In this document: piece by piece, positions 43,429 to 52,293 of the stretch | Numbering within the stretch: position 1 is the first letter of the stretch | Layout of the letters: every line of letters starts with the position of its first letter | Assembly (NCBI GenBank): GCA_963789885.1 | Contig: CAWBNB010000013.1 | Coordinates: 1-64,000 of the forward strand | From: DATEDA01 sp963789885 | GTDB lineage: Bacteria; Pseudomonadota; Gammaproteobacteria; Burkholderiales; SG8-39 | Direction: 5' to 3' | DNA: 64,000 nucleotides | Made by a program: the position numbers and the translations under genes | The notes under the pieces: model-generated | Databases searched by the model: none | What the model was told of the DNA's origin: nothing | The model's input: only the letters and a program-made list of their open reading frames with translations

Positions 43429-45390
43429 ATGCGTGGGTTCATCCGGCCGCTCGTAGCCGCCTTCATCCTGTTCATGGCCGGCGCAGCCTCGAGCGCGCTC
43501 GCCGATCCGCCGGCACGGGTCGGCCGGCTCAGCCTGATCGAAGGCGACGTCACGTTCCACGACACCGCCGCACGCGAATCGTCGCCGGCCACGCTCAACT
43601 GGCCGGTAACCGCCGGCGCGGCGCTCACTGCTGCGCCGGCTGCGCGCGCCGAAGTGCGCATCGGCTCGACCGCGATCCGCCTCGACGGCGCGACGGCGCT
43701 CGAGTTTACCGAGGTCGACGACCAGGCGATCCGGCTGCGGCTCGAGTACGGCGCCGTGGCCGTGCGCGTCCGCAGCCGCGAAGTCGCCGGCGAGCTCGTC
43801 CTCGAGACGCAGGATGCGCGCGTCGGCTTGAGCGAGGCAGGCCGCTACCGCGTCGAAGCGGGCCGCGCGCCCGACACGACGGCGATCACCGTGTTCGAAG
43901 GCGCCGCGCACGTCGACGCGAACGGCATCGCGATCGCGGTGCAGCCCGGCCGGCGCGCCGAAGTCGGCGGCGGCAGGGCGAGGGTGGTCGAGGCGTTCAC
44001 CGACGAGTTCGACGGCTGGACGCTCGCCCGCGACCGGCGCGACGACGTTGCGCGAGAAGCGCCGCGCTACGTCTCGCCCGAAACCACCGGCTACGAGTCG
44101 CTCGACGGCTACGGCGAGTGGCGCGCGACGCCCGAGTACGGCGCGGTCTGGTATCCGCGCGCGGTCCCCGTGGGCTGGGCGCCCTATCGCGCCGGCCGCT
44201 GGGCCTGGGTGGAGCCGTGGGGCTGGACGTGGATCGACGAGGCGCCATGGGGCTTCGCGCCGTTCCACTACGGGCGGTGGGCGCTCATCGGCGGCGTATG
44301 GGCTTGGGTTCCGGGCGCGTTCGTCGCGCGTCCGGTGTACGCGCCGGCGCTCGTCGGATGGATCGGCCGGCCCGGCTGGAGCGTGAGCGTCACGATCGGC
44401 AGCGTGCCGGCGGTCGGCTGGTTCCCGCTCGCGCCGCGCGAGGTGTTCGTGCCCGCCTACCGGGCGAGCACGGTCTACGTCCGCAACGTGAACGTCGCGC
44501 ACGTGACCAACGTGACCAACATCGTCAACGTCACGAACGTCACGCAGACCCATTACGCCTATCGACAGGTGGACCGGGCAGTCACCGTGGTGCCCGCGGC
44601 CGCGGTGTCGGGCGGCCAGCCGGTCGGCCGCTCGGCGCTCCACGTGCGGCACGCGGATCTCGTCGCGGACACGAACGCCGCGAACGCGCCGCCGGCCAAT
44701 GCAGCGCGGCCGCCGCGACTGTTCGGCAACTCGCGACGGGACGACGACGGGCGATGGACGCGGGGTCCGCAACCCGTCGCCGCGCCCACGGCCAACGCGC
44801 CGGCCGCACCCGTCGCGAGCCAACCGCGTACCGGCGGTGAGCCCGAGCGGCGTCCCGAGCCGCGCGTTGATCGCAACCAGCGCCCCGTTCCGTCCCAACC
44901 CGCGCCGGCGGTTGCCTCCCCGGTGCGTCCGAGCGCCGTCGAGCGCGAGCGCCCCGGGCGGACGCAGGTCGCACCCGCGGTCGCGTCGCCGGTGCCGCCC
45001 GCCGCCGTCGAGCGCGAGCGCCGTCGCGATCAGAGCGAGCGACGCCCGGAGCCGCGCGTCGAGCGTGATCGGCGAGCGCCGACGCAGGTCGCACCCGCGG
45101 TCGCATCACCACCGCCGCCCGTCGCAACCGCACCTGCTCAACCCCGGGTGGCCGCACCGCCGGCACCCCGCGAGCGCGCGGACCGGCACGACGAGCGGCG
45201 GCCCATGCCCCCGGCGGCCGCGACGCGAGCGCCGGCACCGATGCCCGCGCCGCCCGCGGTGGCGCGCGCCCCTGCGCCGGCGCCCTCGGTCGCGGTTCCG
45301 CAACCGACGGGCGAGCAGCGCGGGCCACGCTCGGAAGGCAATCGCGGTCGGGAGCGCGAGGCGCGCCAGGGCGAGCGGCGCGGCGGATGA
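43429..45390 (+). CDS. FecR-domain / DUF6600 exported protein with Pro/Arg-rich tail
   Basis: About 653 residues. A signal peptide (FIRPLVAAFILFMAGAASSALA) leads to a FecR-like beta domain (VGRLSLIEGDVTFHD, then VGLSEAGRYRVEAG). Next is a DUF6600 region with repeated Trp-rich blocks: GYGEWRATPEYGAVWYPR, WAPYRAGRWAWVEPWGWTWIDEAPWGFAPFHYGRWALIGGVWAWVPG. A short Asn/Val/Thr repeat (HVTNVTNIVNVTNVT) follows, and then about 260 residues of low-complexity Pro, Ala, Arg and Glu with imperfect TQVAPAVASP repeats. Start chosen for AAGGAGG five bases before ATG 43429. DUF6600 proteins are secreted or periplasmic and uncharacterised. The gene is monocistronic and probably surface-linked. Confidence 0.82.
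   Translation: MRGFIRPLVAAFILFMAGAASSALADPPARVGRLSLIEGDVTFHDTAARESSPATLNWPVTAGAALTAAPAARAEVRIGSTAIRLDGATALEFTEVDDQAIRLRLEYGAVAVRVRSREVAGELVLETQDARVGLSEAGRYRVEAGRAPDTTAITVFEGAAHVDANGIAIAVQPGRRAEVGGGRARVVEAFTDEFDGWTLARDRRDDVAREAPRYVSPETTGYESLDGYGEWRATPEYGAVWYPRAVPVGWAPYRAGRWAWVEPWGWTWIDEAPWGFAPFHYGRWALIGGVWAWVPGAFVARPVYAPALVGWIGRPGWSVSVTIGSVPAVGWFPLAPREVFVPAYRASTVYVRNVNVAHVTNVTNIVNVTNVTQTHYAYRQVDRAVTVVPAAAVSGGQPVGRSALHVRHADLVADTNAANAPPANAARPPRLFGNSRRDDDGRWTRGPQPVAAPTANAPAAPVASQPRTGGEPERRPEPRVDRNQRPVPSQPAPAVASPVRPSAVERERPGRTQVAPAVASPVPPAAVERERRRDQSERRPEPRVERDRRAPTQVAPAVASPPPPVATAPAQPRVAAPPAPRERADRHDERRPMPPAAATRAPAPMPAPPAVARAPAPAPSVAVPQPTGEQRGPRSEGNRGREREARQGERRGG
44890..45130 (+). repeat. imperfect in-gene repeats in the FecR/DUF6600 tail
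   Basis: Three imperfect copies of a segment encoding PAVASP-x-P, with the longer form TQVAPAVASP-x-PP in two of them (about 44961 and 45081), are separated by Arg/Glu-rich linkers such as VERERPGR and VERERRRD. At DNA level the shared core GACGCAGGTCGCACCCGCGG is identical in the latter two. They lie wholly inside the coding sequence and look like slippage or unequal-crossing expansions of a flexible tail rather than a regulatory array. Confidence 0.6.
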
Positions 45391-45394
45391 AGCG

Positions 45395-46609
45395 TCAGCG
45401 CCGCCTGCGCTCGTACCACGCCGACATCAGCTCCATGGCGAGGAGGGAAGCGGCCGACATCCCGACCAGCACGCCCTGCGCGACCTGCCACCCCCAGCGG
45501 TCGACGATCATCGCGAAGAGCGTCGGCGAGACCGCGTTGACGACGAGGATCGGGGTCGCAATGATCCCCAGGATGGCGCCGTAACCCGCGGCGCCGAACA
45601 GGGCGAGCGGCACCGCGCCGCGCACGATGGTGACCACGCCCTGCGAAGCGCCCATCAGCAGCGTGAACGCGAGGAGGACGGGAAAGCTCCCGCCGGCGAG
45701 CGCGAGCAGGAGGAAGGAAACCGGCAGCACGCCGACCGCGATGCGCGCGACTGTCATGGCGCGCAGGTTCCGGCCGAAGGAGATCTCGACGATGCGCCCG
45801 CCGAACTGCGCGACGCCCTTCAGCGACGCGACCCAGACCGCGGCAGCGGTCGCAAGCCCGGCCGCCTCCAGCAGCGGCACGAGCTGCACCGTTACGACCG
45901 CGAAGACGAAGCCGTTGAGCGACATGACGAGCGCGAACAGCACCATCGCCACCCACCGCAGGCTGCCCTCGAGCGGCGGGCCGTCGCGCGACGGGGCACC
46001 GGCCGCGGCTGCCGCGTCCCCGGTGCGTGGGGCCTCGCGCCGCGCGAGCCCGAGCCAGTTGAGCGGGAGGCAGACAGCCAGGTTGATCGCCGCGAAGAGC
46101 ACCAGCGTCTGGCGCCAGTCGACGGCCTCGTTCAGGTAGTACCCCACGACCCAGAAGACGGTCGAGGCGAAAGCGCCGAACAGCGTCAGATACGAGATCG
46201 CCCGCCGTCCGCGCGACGGCAGCACCTGCACCAGCGCGGCGAACGCGGCGTCGTAGAGCACGAGCCGCATCCCCACGCCGAGGAACGCCCAGACGCCCAG
46301 GTATTGCGCCTCGGTGCGCACCAGCGACAGCGCGTACAGGCAGACGGAAACGAGCACCGTGCCGCACGCCATGACGCTGCGCGCGCCATAGCGATCGATC
46401 GCGCGGCCCGCCCACGCGGACACCGCGCCCATGGCGAGGAGCCCGACCGTGAAGCCGGAGTAGACGAAGCTGCGGCTCCAGCCGCTCTCCGCCACGATCG
46501 GCCCGGCAAGCACTCCCAGACAGTAGTAGCTCGTGCCCCATGCGGTGATCTGCGCGAGGCCAAGCGCGCAGACCGCCGCGAACAGCGGGTCGGAGGTTCG
46601 GATCCGCAC
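45395..46609 (-). CDS. MFS transporter
   Basis: A 404-residue membrane protein with 12 predicted helices. The motif between helices 2 and 3 is AVSAWAGRAIDRYGARSVM, the MFS motif A (G-x-x-x-D-R-x-G). A hydrophilic central loop (RREAPRTGDAAAAAGAPSRDG) separates the two six-helix halves. Substrate is unknown. Its N-terminus, TSDPLFAAVCALGLAQITAWGTSYYCLGVLAGPIVAE, resembles the OFA or monocarboxylate-type MFS permeases common beside catabolic genes. It converges on the FecR/DUF6600 gene, 4 bases apart, and its start is 10 bases downstream of the oxidoreductase stop. Confidence 0.88.
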   Translation of the reverse strand: MRIRTSDPLFAAVCALGLAQITAWGTSYYCLGVLAGPIVAESGWSRSFVYSGFTVGLLAMGAVSAWAGRAIDRYGARSVMACGTVLVSVCLYALSLVRTEAQYLGVWAFLGVGMRLVLYDAAFAALVQVLPSRGRRAISYLTLFGAFASTVFWVVGYYLNEAVDWRQTLVLFAAINLAVCLPLNWLGLARREAPRTGDAAAAAGAPSRDGPPLEGSLRWVAMVLFALVMSLNGFVFAVVTVQLVPLLEAAGLATAAAVWVASLKGVAQFGGRIVEISFGRNLRAMTVARIAVGVLPVSFLLLALAGGSFPVLLAFTLLMGASQGVVTIVRGAVPLALFGAAGYGAILGIIATPILVVNAVSPTLFAMIVDRWGWQVAQGVLVGMSAASLLAMELMSAWYERRRR

Positions 46610-46619
46610 CGAGCGCGCG

Positions 46620-47609
46620 TCAGACCGGCGGGAGCCGGACGATCACCTTGCCGACCGTGCCCTCCTCCACGGCGATGTGCGCGTCCGCGAGCCGGTCGAG
46701 GGGGAACACGTGCTGCCGGGGGTGCACCGCAGCCCCGCTCGCGAGCCATGCGTTCACGTCGCGGCCGGCGTCGGTCATGGCCTCCTGCGGCATCTCGTAC
46801 ACGAACACCCACAGCAGCCGCACGTTCTTGAACATCAGCGGGTAGAACGGGAGCGCGGGCTCGGTCTTCGTCATCGACGCGTAGCTCGCGATCGAGCCGT
46901 TCGGCTTGAGCACCGCGAGCGTCGTCGCGAGGTTGGCCCCGAAGTCGACCTCCACGATGTGATCGACGCCCGCCCCCTCGGTGAGCGCCATGATGCGTTC
47001 GGCGGCGTTCTCGGTCCGGTAGTTCACGACGTGGTCGGCGCCGGCGCGCTTCGCTTCGGCCGCCTTCTCCGCGCCCGAGACCGTCGTCACGACGCGCCCG
47101 CCGCCCCACTTCGCAAGCTGGATCGCGTAGAAACCGACCGCGCCTGCGCCGCCAGTGACGAGCACGGTGCGGCCGCGCACCGGCCCGAGCCCGAACACTG
47201 CGCGGTGCGCGGTCATCCCGGGCACGCCCAGCCCGGCGCCGACCTCGAACGAAGCGTCCGCGGGCAGCGGGAACGCGCGGTGGTGCGGGGTCACCGTGTA
47301 CTGCGCGGCCGTTCCGAGCGGTCGCTTCCAGCCGGTGCTGTGCAGCCACACGCGCTCGCCAACCCGGCCCGCCTCGACGCCCGGGCCGACCCGGTCGATC
47401 ACGCCCGCGCCGTCGTTGTCGGGAACCACCCACGGGAAGGCGATCCGCTGGTTGTTCCAGCCCGCCCGGCGCTTCACGTCCGAGGGGTTGACGCCCGAGC
47501 ACGCGACGCGCACCCGCACCTCGCCCGGGCCCGGCTCGGGGTCGGGTCGTTCGCCGACCTTCAGGACGTCCTTCGCCGGGCCGTTCTGCTCGTACCACCC
47601 TGCTTTCAT
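46620..47609 (-). CDS. NADPH:quinone reductase / zinc-independent MDR oxidoreductase
   Basis: A 329-residue medium-chain reductase of the quinone-oxidoreductase type, without the catalytic zinc ligands. The GroES-like domain has RVACSGVNPSDVKRRAG and FPWVVPDNDGAGVIDRVGPGV. The nucleotide-binding domain has TVLVTGGAGAVGFYAIQLAK, with the A-x-x-G-x-x-G pattern. It reduces quinones or enones with NADPH. The ATG at 47607-47609 overlaps the stop of a truncated cytochrome c reading frame (ATGA), so translation was once coupled to that gene. MFS gene downstream on the same strand. Confidence 0.9.
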   Translation of the reverse strand: MKAGWYEQNGPAKDVLKVGERPDPEPGPGEVRVRVACSGVNPSDVKRRAGWNNQRIAFPWVVPDNDGAGVIDRVGPGVEAGRVGERVWLHSTGWKRPLGTAAQYTVTPHHRAFPLPADASFEVGAGLGVPGMTAHRAVFGLGPVRGRTVLVTGGAGAVGFYAIQLAKWGGGRVVTTVSGAEKAAEAKRAGADHVVNYRTENAAERIMALTEGAGVDHIVEVDFGANLATTLAVLKPNGSIASYASMTKTEPALPFYPLMFKNVRLLWVFVYEMPQEAMTDAGRDVNAWLASGAAVHPRQHVFPLDRLADAHIAVEEGTVGKVIVRLPPV

Positions 47610-47777
47610 CTTCGGTTCCCCGTCGTACGGAAGTGAGCGAGAAAATGCGCGAGGTCCGCGAGCTCGGCGTCGCCGAGCCCGGCCACGGTCTCGGCCATCG
47701 CCGCGTTGCCGTAGCCGATCCGGTTCCCGCTCCGGTAGTCGCGCATCGCCTTGAGGAGGTAGTCCTCGCGCTCGCGG
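47606..47777 (-). pseudogene. C-terminal fragment of a cytochrome c (class I)
   Basis: On the minus strand the frame reads SREREDYLLKAMRDYRSGNRIGYGNAAMAETVAGLGDAELADLAHFLAHF, followed by a short tail and a stop. This is the distal part of a small c553/c4-like cytochrome: the L-x-x-x-L-x-x-Y-x-x-G segment, the Met ligand region and the final helix D-x-x-x-L-A-x-F-L. The haem-attachment Cys-x-x-Cys-His that should lie about 40 residues earlier is absent; upstream is the end of the DUF4337 gene. So only the 3' half remains, and it still overlaps the start of the oxidoreductase by ATGA. Confidence 0.6.
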
Positions 47778-47786
47778 CTCCACGCC

Positions 47787-48347
47787 TCAGAACAGATGCA
47801 CCGCGGTCGGCGCGACGAGTCCGACCAGCACGAGGACGAGCCCGACGACGCCGAGCCCGGCTCCGATCCACGCCAGCGCCATCACGGTGGTGATGATCGC
47901 GGCCGACGCGAGCACGATCCCGATCTGGACCGCGCCCGATGCGACCTCGTACAGGTGGTAGGCGGCGAGCGAGCGGTCGCGCTTCTCCTCGGCCGCCTTG
48001 GCGCGCGCGGCGAGCTCCTTGCGGCCCTCGTTCGTCTCGGGCTCCGACTCGTAGCGCGCGGCCGTCTTCTTCCACGCTTCGATCTGCCTGTCGTAGGCGG
48101 CGCGCGCTTCGCCCGTCGCCGCCGGCGCCTCGAGCTGCGCGCCTTCCGCGGCGGTGCGCACCGTCGTCATGCGGACCGTCTTCGCCTGGAAGAACGCCCA
48201 GAGATTCGACGCCTCGATGTTGTAGCCGAGCACCGCGGTCTGCGCGCTCTTGCCGAGCGTCTCGGAGAGCGCGAGCACCAGCGCGAGCAGCGCGATCAGG
48301 AGCGCGACCTTCTTGTTCGACGGATCGATGTGGCCGGCAGCGGACAT
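47787..48347 (-). CDS. DUF4337 membrane protein
   Basis: A 186-residue inner-membrane protein: a first helix (ALLIALLALVLALSET), a DUF4337 soluble segment with EASNLWAFFQAKTVRMT and a long charged helix (DRQIEAWKKTAARYES and EGRKELAARAKAAEEKRD), then two C-terminal helices ending LVGLVAPTAVHLF. The start at 48345-48347 has GGAGGTC upstream. DUF4337 proteins occur widely in proteobacteria and have no known function. The gene is not overlapped by its neighbours and reads toward the truncated cytochrome fragment. Confidence 0.85.
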   Translation of the reverse strand: MSAAGHIDPSNKKVALLIALLALVLALSETLGKSAQTAVLGYNIEASNLWAFFQAKTVRMTTVRTAAEGAQLEAPAATGEARAAYDRQIEAWKKTAARYESEPETNEGRKELAARAKAAEEKRDRSLAAYHLYEVASGAVQIGIVLASAAIITTVMALAWIGAGLGVVGLVLVLVGLVAPTAVHLF

Positions 48348-48612
48348 CGTTGTGACCTCCCCTCCTTGAAGCCGCGATTGTGCCGCGATTGTCCGCGGTT
48401 GCGTGGCACGCGCAACCGCTCGTCCGCCGCGATCGACCGTTCGCGCGCGCGCCGCCGCGGGCGCTCGCCATTTGTCCGGCGCCCGCGACCATTCGTAGGC
48501 CGGCGCTTGTGTCCGAATGCAAGAGCAGTAAAGTTGTATTGCGTCCCGGCGGCGAGTGGTGCGAACCCCGTTACTCTCCCTTGCAACGCCACTCGCCTGC
48601 CGGGGAACGCAT

Positions 48613-48813
48613 ATGGACCACACCCACACCCTGCTCATCGCCATCGCAGTCGCGCTCGGATTGAGCGTCGTGCTGCGCTGGATCTTCATCCCGCGGCGCA
48701 AGCTGCGCGACTCGCGAGCGCGCACGCCACACGCGCCGCAGGGGCCGCGGGCTGCGGACGCGAACGGCGCCTGGGAGGGCGCCGCCCGGCGGCGGCGCGA
48801 CCTCGCGGCCTAG
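48613..48813 (+). CDS. small single-helix membrane protein
   Basis: A 66-residue protein: a hydrophobic helix near the N-terminus (HTLLIAIAVALGLSVVLRWIFI), then a basic, Ala-rich tail (PRRKLRDSRARTPHAP). Codon use looks coding, with a GC-biased third position, and it starts at an ATG with GGGGAAC a few bases upstream. I do not recognise it. It could be a small membrane subunit or regulator. It is divergent from the DUF4337 gene and lies upstream of an MFS gene on the same strand, but 88 bases separate them. Confidence 0.55.
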   Translation: MDHTHTLLIAIAVALGLSVVLRWIFIPRRKLRDSRARTPHAPQGPRAADANGAWEGAARRRRDLAA

Positions 48814-48901
48814 GTAGCGCTCGACGTCTGCTTCACCACGCTGGATGAGGACCCGTCAGGCCCCGTACGCCACGTAGAATGCGGGCCTCCCGGGGCCCGC
48901 A

Positions 48902-50029
48902 TTGCCGCTCACGCTCGTACTCGCCGTCACCGTTCTCACGCACCTTGCGTTCGCGGGCGCACGCGTGGCGGTCGCGCTGCTCGCGCTGCACCTCGGGGCC
49001 TCGGTCGCGGTGGTCGGCGTGCTCGCGGCGCTGTTCCCGGCGCTGCCGATGTTCTTCTCGGTCGCCGCCGGCCGCGCGATCGACCGCATCGGCGTGGTGC
49101 CGCCGATGCTCGTCGGCGCGCTCGCGGTCGCGGGCGGCTCGCTCGCCGCGTTCGCGTGGCCGACGCTCGACGCGCTGTACGCGGTGAGCGTCGTGGTCGG
49201 CTCGGGCGCGATGCTCTCGCACATCGCGTCGAACAACGCGGTTGGCGCCATCGGCAGGCCGTCGGACCGGCCGCGCAACTTCACCCTCATCTCGCTCGCC
49301 TTCTCGACCGCCACGTTCGTCGGACCGGTGCTCGCCGGGCTGGCGATCGACGGGCTCGGCCACGCGCGCGCGTTCCTCGTGGTGAGCGCGTTCGCGGCGG
49401 CGTCCGTGGTCACGATCGTCTCCAACCGCACCCGGTTCCCTCGCCCCGCGCGCGCCGGCCCGCGCGGCGAGCGGCGGATGGCCGACCTGTTCCGCATCCG
49501 CGCGCTGCGCCAGGTGCTCGCGGTCGGGGCGCTGATCGCGATGACCTGGGAGATCTTCGTCTTCGCGGTGCCGATCTACGGCACCGGGCTCGGCCTCTCG
49601 GCGAGCACGATCGGCGCGATCCTCGGCGCGTTCGCCCTCGCCACGTTCGTCGCGCGAGTCGTCCTGCCGACCCTCGCGCGGCGACTCGCCGAGTGGACGC
49701 TGATCGCCGTGGCGCTCGGGATCGCGGTCGCGGTGTTCGCGGTCTTCCCGCTCGTCAAGCAGGTGCCGTTCCTCATGCTCCTCGCGTTCACGCTCGGCCT
49801 CGGGCTCGGCATGACCCAGCCGCTCTTCCTGTCGCTCCTCTACGCGGCGACGCCGGAGGGGCGCTCGGGCGAGGCGGTCGGGATCCGCACCGGCATCCTG
49901 AGCGTGTGCCAGACCGCGATGCCGCTCTTCTTCGGCGCGATCGGCGCCGTGCTCGGCATCGCGCCGGTGTTCTGGTCGATGGCGCTCGCCCTCGCCGGCG
50001 GCGTGGCATTTACGCGGTCCCGCCGGTAG
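48902..50029 (+). CDS. MFS transporter (drug-efflux-like)
   Basis: A 375-residue MFS protein with about 12 helices. The motif A region is FFSVAAGRAIDRIGVVPPM and the second half has FALATFVARVVLPTLARRL. The start is a TTG at 48902; no better ATG is near the first helix. The GLGLGMTQPLFLSLLY helix and GILSVCQTAMPLFFGAIG resemble multidrug or metabolite exporters. It ends 7 bases before the GGDEF gene, so the two are on one message, though no shared function is evident. Confidence 0.85.
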   Translation: MPLTLVLAVTVLTHLAFAGARVAVALLALHLGASVAVVGVLAALFPALPMFFSVAAGRAIDRIGVVPPMLVGALAVAGGSLAAFAWPTLDALYAVSVVVGSGAMLSHIASNNAVGAIGRPSDRPRNFTLISLAFSTATFVGPVLAGLAIDGLGHARAFLVVSAFAAASVVTIVSNRTRFPRPARAGPRGERRMADLFRIRALRQVLAVGALIAMTWEIFVFAVPIYGTGLGLSASTIGAILGAFALATFVARVVLPTLARRLAEWTLIAVALGIAVAVFAVFPLVKQVPFLMLLAFTLGLGLGMTQPLFLSLLYAATPEGRSGEAVGIRTGILSVCQTAMPLFFGAIGAVLGIAPVFWSMALALAGGVAFTRSRR

Positions 50030-50036
50030 ACGCGTC

Positions 50037-51266
50037 ATGCCGCTCTGGCGACCACTTCTCGCGGCTGTGCTGCCGGTGGCGCTGCTCGCCGGCGCGTTCG
50101 CGCTCGCGCAGCGCCCGGCGGCGATCCCGGCCTCGCTCGACGGGCTGAAGATCTCCGGGCCGTGGGTCGCGCTCGGAGCGGCCGCGCTCCTCGCGATCGC
50201 CTTCAACCGCGGCCGCATCGTCTTCGCCGCCGCGCTGATCGGCCTCGCCCACTATGGCTACCGGACGTGGATCGAACCCGGCCCCGACTCGCTTGCCGCG
50301 CGCGCGGCCTACGCCGGCACGTGCGTGCTCGTACCCGCGGGTCTCGCCGCGCTCGCCTGGCTGGAGGAGCGCGGCGTAGTGAACGTCCACGGCGCGATCC
50401 GCGCCCTGGCGCTCGCGGGGGCGTGCGCGCTGGTGGGGTGGATCGGCGGATCGGGCCGCACGGTCGCGGTGAACTCGCTCTACCTCCCGCTCGCGAGCCT
50501 GCCGTGGCTGCCGCCGACACCGATCCCGCAACTCGGGCTGATCGCGATCGTGGCGGGCCTTGCGGCGGCGTGCACCGCCGCGTACCTCCGGCGCACGCCG
50601 GTCGAGATCGGCCTCGCATGGGCGATCGTCGCGTTCGCGATTGGGGCGCACATGGTCCGCACGCCGCTCGCCTTCCCCGCGTTCGTCGCCGCGGCCGCGG
50701 CGCTGCTCGTCGTCGCGGTGCTGCGCGATTCGCACCGCATGGCGTTCCGCGACGAGCTCACCGGCCTGCCGGGGCGGCGCGCGCTCGACGAGCGACTCAA
50801 GGCGACCGGGCGGCGCTACGCGGTGGCGATGGTCGACGTCGACCACTTCAAGAAATTCAACGATACCCACGGTCACGACGTCGGCGACCAGGTGCTGAAG
50901 CTCGTCGCCTCGCGCCTCGCCGGGGTGGGCGGCGGCGGGACCGCGTTCCGCTATGGCGGCGAGGAGTTCACGATCCTCTTTCCGGGGCAGGACGCGGACG
51001 AGGCGATGCCGCACCTCGAGCAGTTGCGCGCGGACATCGCCGGCTACCGGATGGCGCTCCGCGCCCCCGACCGCCCGCGGCGGACCCGTTCGGGCAAGCG
51101 CCGGCGCGGCGCGCCCGGCGGCACGAAGAGTCTGTCGGTCACCGTCAGCATCGGGGTGGCGGCGCGCACGCCGCGGCACGACCAGCCGGAAGCGGTGATC
51201 AGAGCGGCCGACAAGGCGCTGTACCGGGCGAAGCGCGGCGGGCGCGATCGGGTCGAGGTCGCCTAG
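50037..51266 (+). CDS. membrane-anchored diguanylate cyclase (GGEEF)
   Basis: A 409-residue protein. The first 230 residues hold six to eight hydrophobic helices with short loops and no recognised sensor fold (MASE-like but unassigned). A GGDEF domain follows, from about residue 235. The active-site motif GGEEF is at about 306-310 and DVDHFKKFNDTHGHDVGDQVL precedes it, so cyclic di-GMP synthesis is expected. The inhibitory RxxD is not present five residues before GGEEF. A basic loop (PRRTRSGKRRRGAPGG) is inserted after the active site, unusual for this domain. This is the catalytically intact counterpart to the degenerate GAF-GGDEF protein at 39513. Confidence 0.9.
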   Translation: MPLWRPLLAAVLPVALLAGAFALAQRPAAIPASLDGLKISGPWVALGAAALLAIAFNRGRIVFAAALIGLAHYGYRTWIEPGPDSLAARAAYAGTCVLVPAGLAALAWLEERGVVNVHGAIRALALAGACALVGWIGGSGRTVAVNSLYLPLASLPWLPPTPIPQLGLIAIVAGLAAACTAAYLRRTPVEIGLAWAIVAFAIGAHMVRTPLAFPAFVAAAAALLVVAVLRDSHRMAFRDELTGLPGRRALDERLKATGRRYAVAMVDVDHFKKFNDTHGHDVGDQVLKLVASRLAGVGGGGTAFRYGGEEFTILFPGQDADEAMPHLEQLRADIAGYRMALRAPDRPRRTRSGKRRRGAPGGTKSLSVTVSIGVAARTPRHDQPEAVIRAADKALYRAKRGGRDRVEVA

Positions 51267-51290
51267 CGCCGCCCTTCGCCCTTCCCCCCT

Positions 51291-52181
51291 TCACTCGCAG
51301 CTGAACTCCACCACCGTCGCCTCCGACTCGCTCGTGCGGTGGCCGAGCCCGATGCGGCCGCGCCCACGGAGCATCAACTCCTCGTGGCGCAGGCACACCT
51401 CCGGCTCGGCCGCGATCGCGACGAAGGTGCCGTTCGAGCTGTGGTCGACGAGCACGAACTTGTCGCGGCGCTTCTCGATCCGCGCGTGCAAGCGCGAGGC
51501 CTTGCGGTCGCCGACCACGATGTCGCACACCGCGTCGCGGCCGAGCCCGACGTGCCCGGCGCCCGAGCCGTCGAACCACAGCAGGCGATCGCCGTACGCG
51601 AGCCGCAGGCGCGGGACGCGATCCTCGGCAAATCGCGTGCCGAGCGTGGTCAGCTCCTCGGGCGAGTCCTGCCAGATGAACTCGTAGATCTCGAGCGGCT
51701 CGCGCTTGCCCCGGACGGTCACCCGGTCGAGCATGCGCACGTCGTCGCGCGCCGGGCCGGCGAGCCGGGCGACCACCTCCTGCGTCGCGAGGATCTGCCC
51801 GACCTTGGCGAGCCCGGCGACGCGCGCCGCCGCGTTCACGCAGTCGCCGTAGAGGTCGCCCTCGTTCTCGATTACCGCGCCGTAATGGCAGCCGACGTGA
51901 ATCCCGAGCGCGGGGCCGCCAAGCCCGGTCTGCTCGAGCACGCGCACGTGCATCGCGCGCGCCGCCTGCAGCGCCGCGTCGGCGTCGACGAACGCGCACA
52001 TCAGGCCGTCGCCGGTGGTCTTGACGACGCGGCCCTGGAGCTCGTCGGCAGCGCGCTGGAGCAAGCGCAGGCAGCTCGCCACGCGCGTCAGCGCGTGCGC
52101 GTCGCCGAGTTCCTCGTAGAGCCGGGTGCTGCCGCTGATATCGACGAACAGCACGGTGCAAGTCTGCGGGCTGCCGGACAT
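51291..52181 (-). CDS. class III adenylate/guanylate cyclase with C-terminal FHA domain
   Basis: A 296-residue cytoplasmic protein. Residues 8-170 are a class III cyclase catalytic domain: metal-binding Asp14 in LFVDISGSTRLYEELGD, the second metal Asp58 in VVKTTGDGLMCAF, and GDLYGDCVNAAARVAGLAK. The Lys before TTGDG favours ATP. Residues 197-290 are an FHA domain, which binds phosphothreonine: VGLGRDAVCDIVVGDRKASRLHA and the loop SSNGTFVAI. FHA plus cyclase implies control by phosphorylation, and a Ser/Thr kinase is encoded in the divergent operon. It starts at 52181, 210 bases from the FecR gene, and shares its promoter region. Confidence 0.9.
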   Translation of the reverse strand: MSGSPQTCTVLFVDISGSTRLYEELGDAHALTRVASCLRLLQRAADELQGRVVKTTGDGLMCAFVDADAALQAARAMHVRVLEQTGLGGPALGIHVGCHYGAVIENEGDLYGDCVNAAARVAGLAKVGQILATQEVVARLAGPARDDVRMLDRVTVRGKREPLEIYEFIWQDSPEELTTLGTRFAEDRVPRLRLAYGDRLLWFDGSGAGHVGLGRDAVCDIVVGDRKASRLHARIEKRRDKFVLVDHSSNGTFVAIAAEPEVCLRHEELMLRGRGRIGLGHRTSESEATVVEFSCE

Positions 52182-52293
52182 GGATCGTTCCCTCGCAAGG
52201 CCAGAGTATAGGACTCGCCCCCTCGAGCGGGGGTCCCGACAGCGTCTCGTCCGGACGGCCTAACCGTCGATAAGTTGCCGTCCCGAAAGGCGA

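Noticed and set aside
44490..44560. Short repeated units resembling a small CRISPR or tandem array
   Set aside because: The repeats encode the in-frame HVTNVTNIVNVTNVT segment of the DUF6600 protein and are not spaced by unique spacers.
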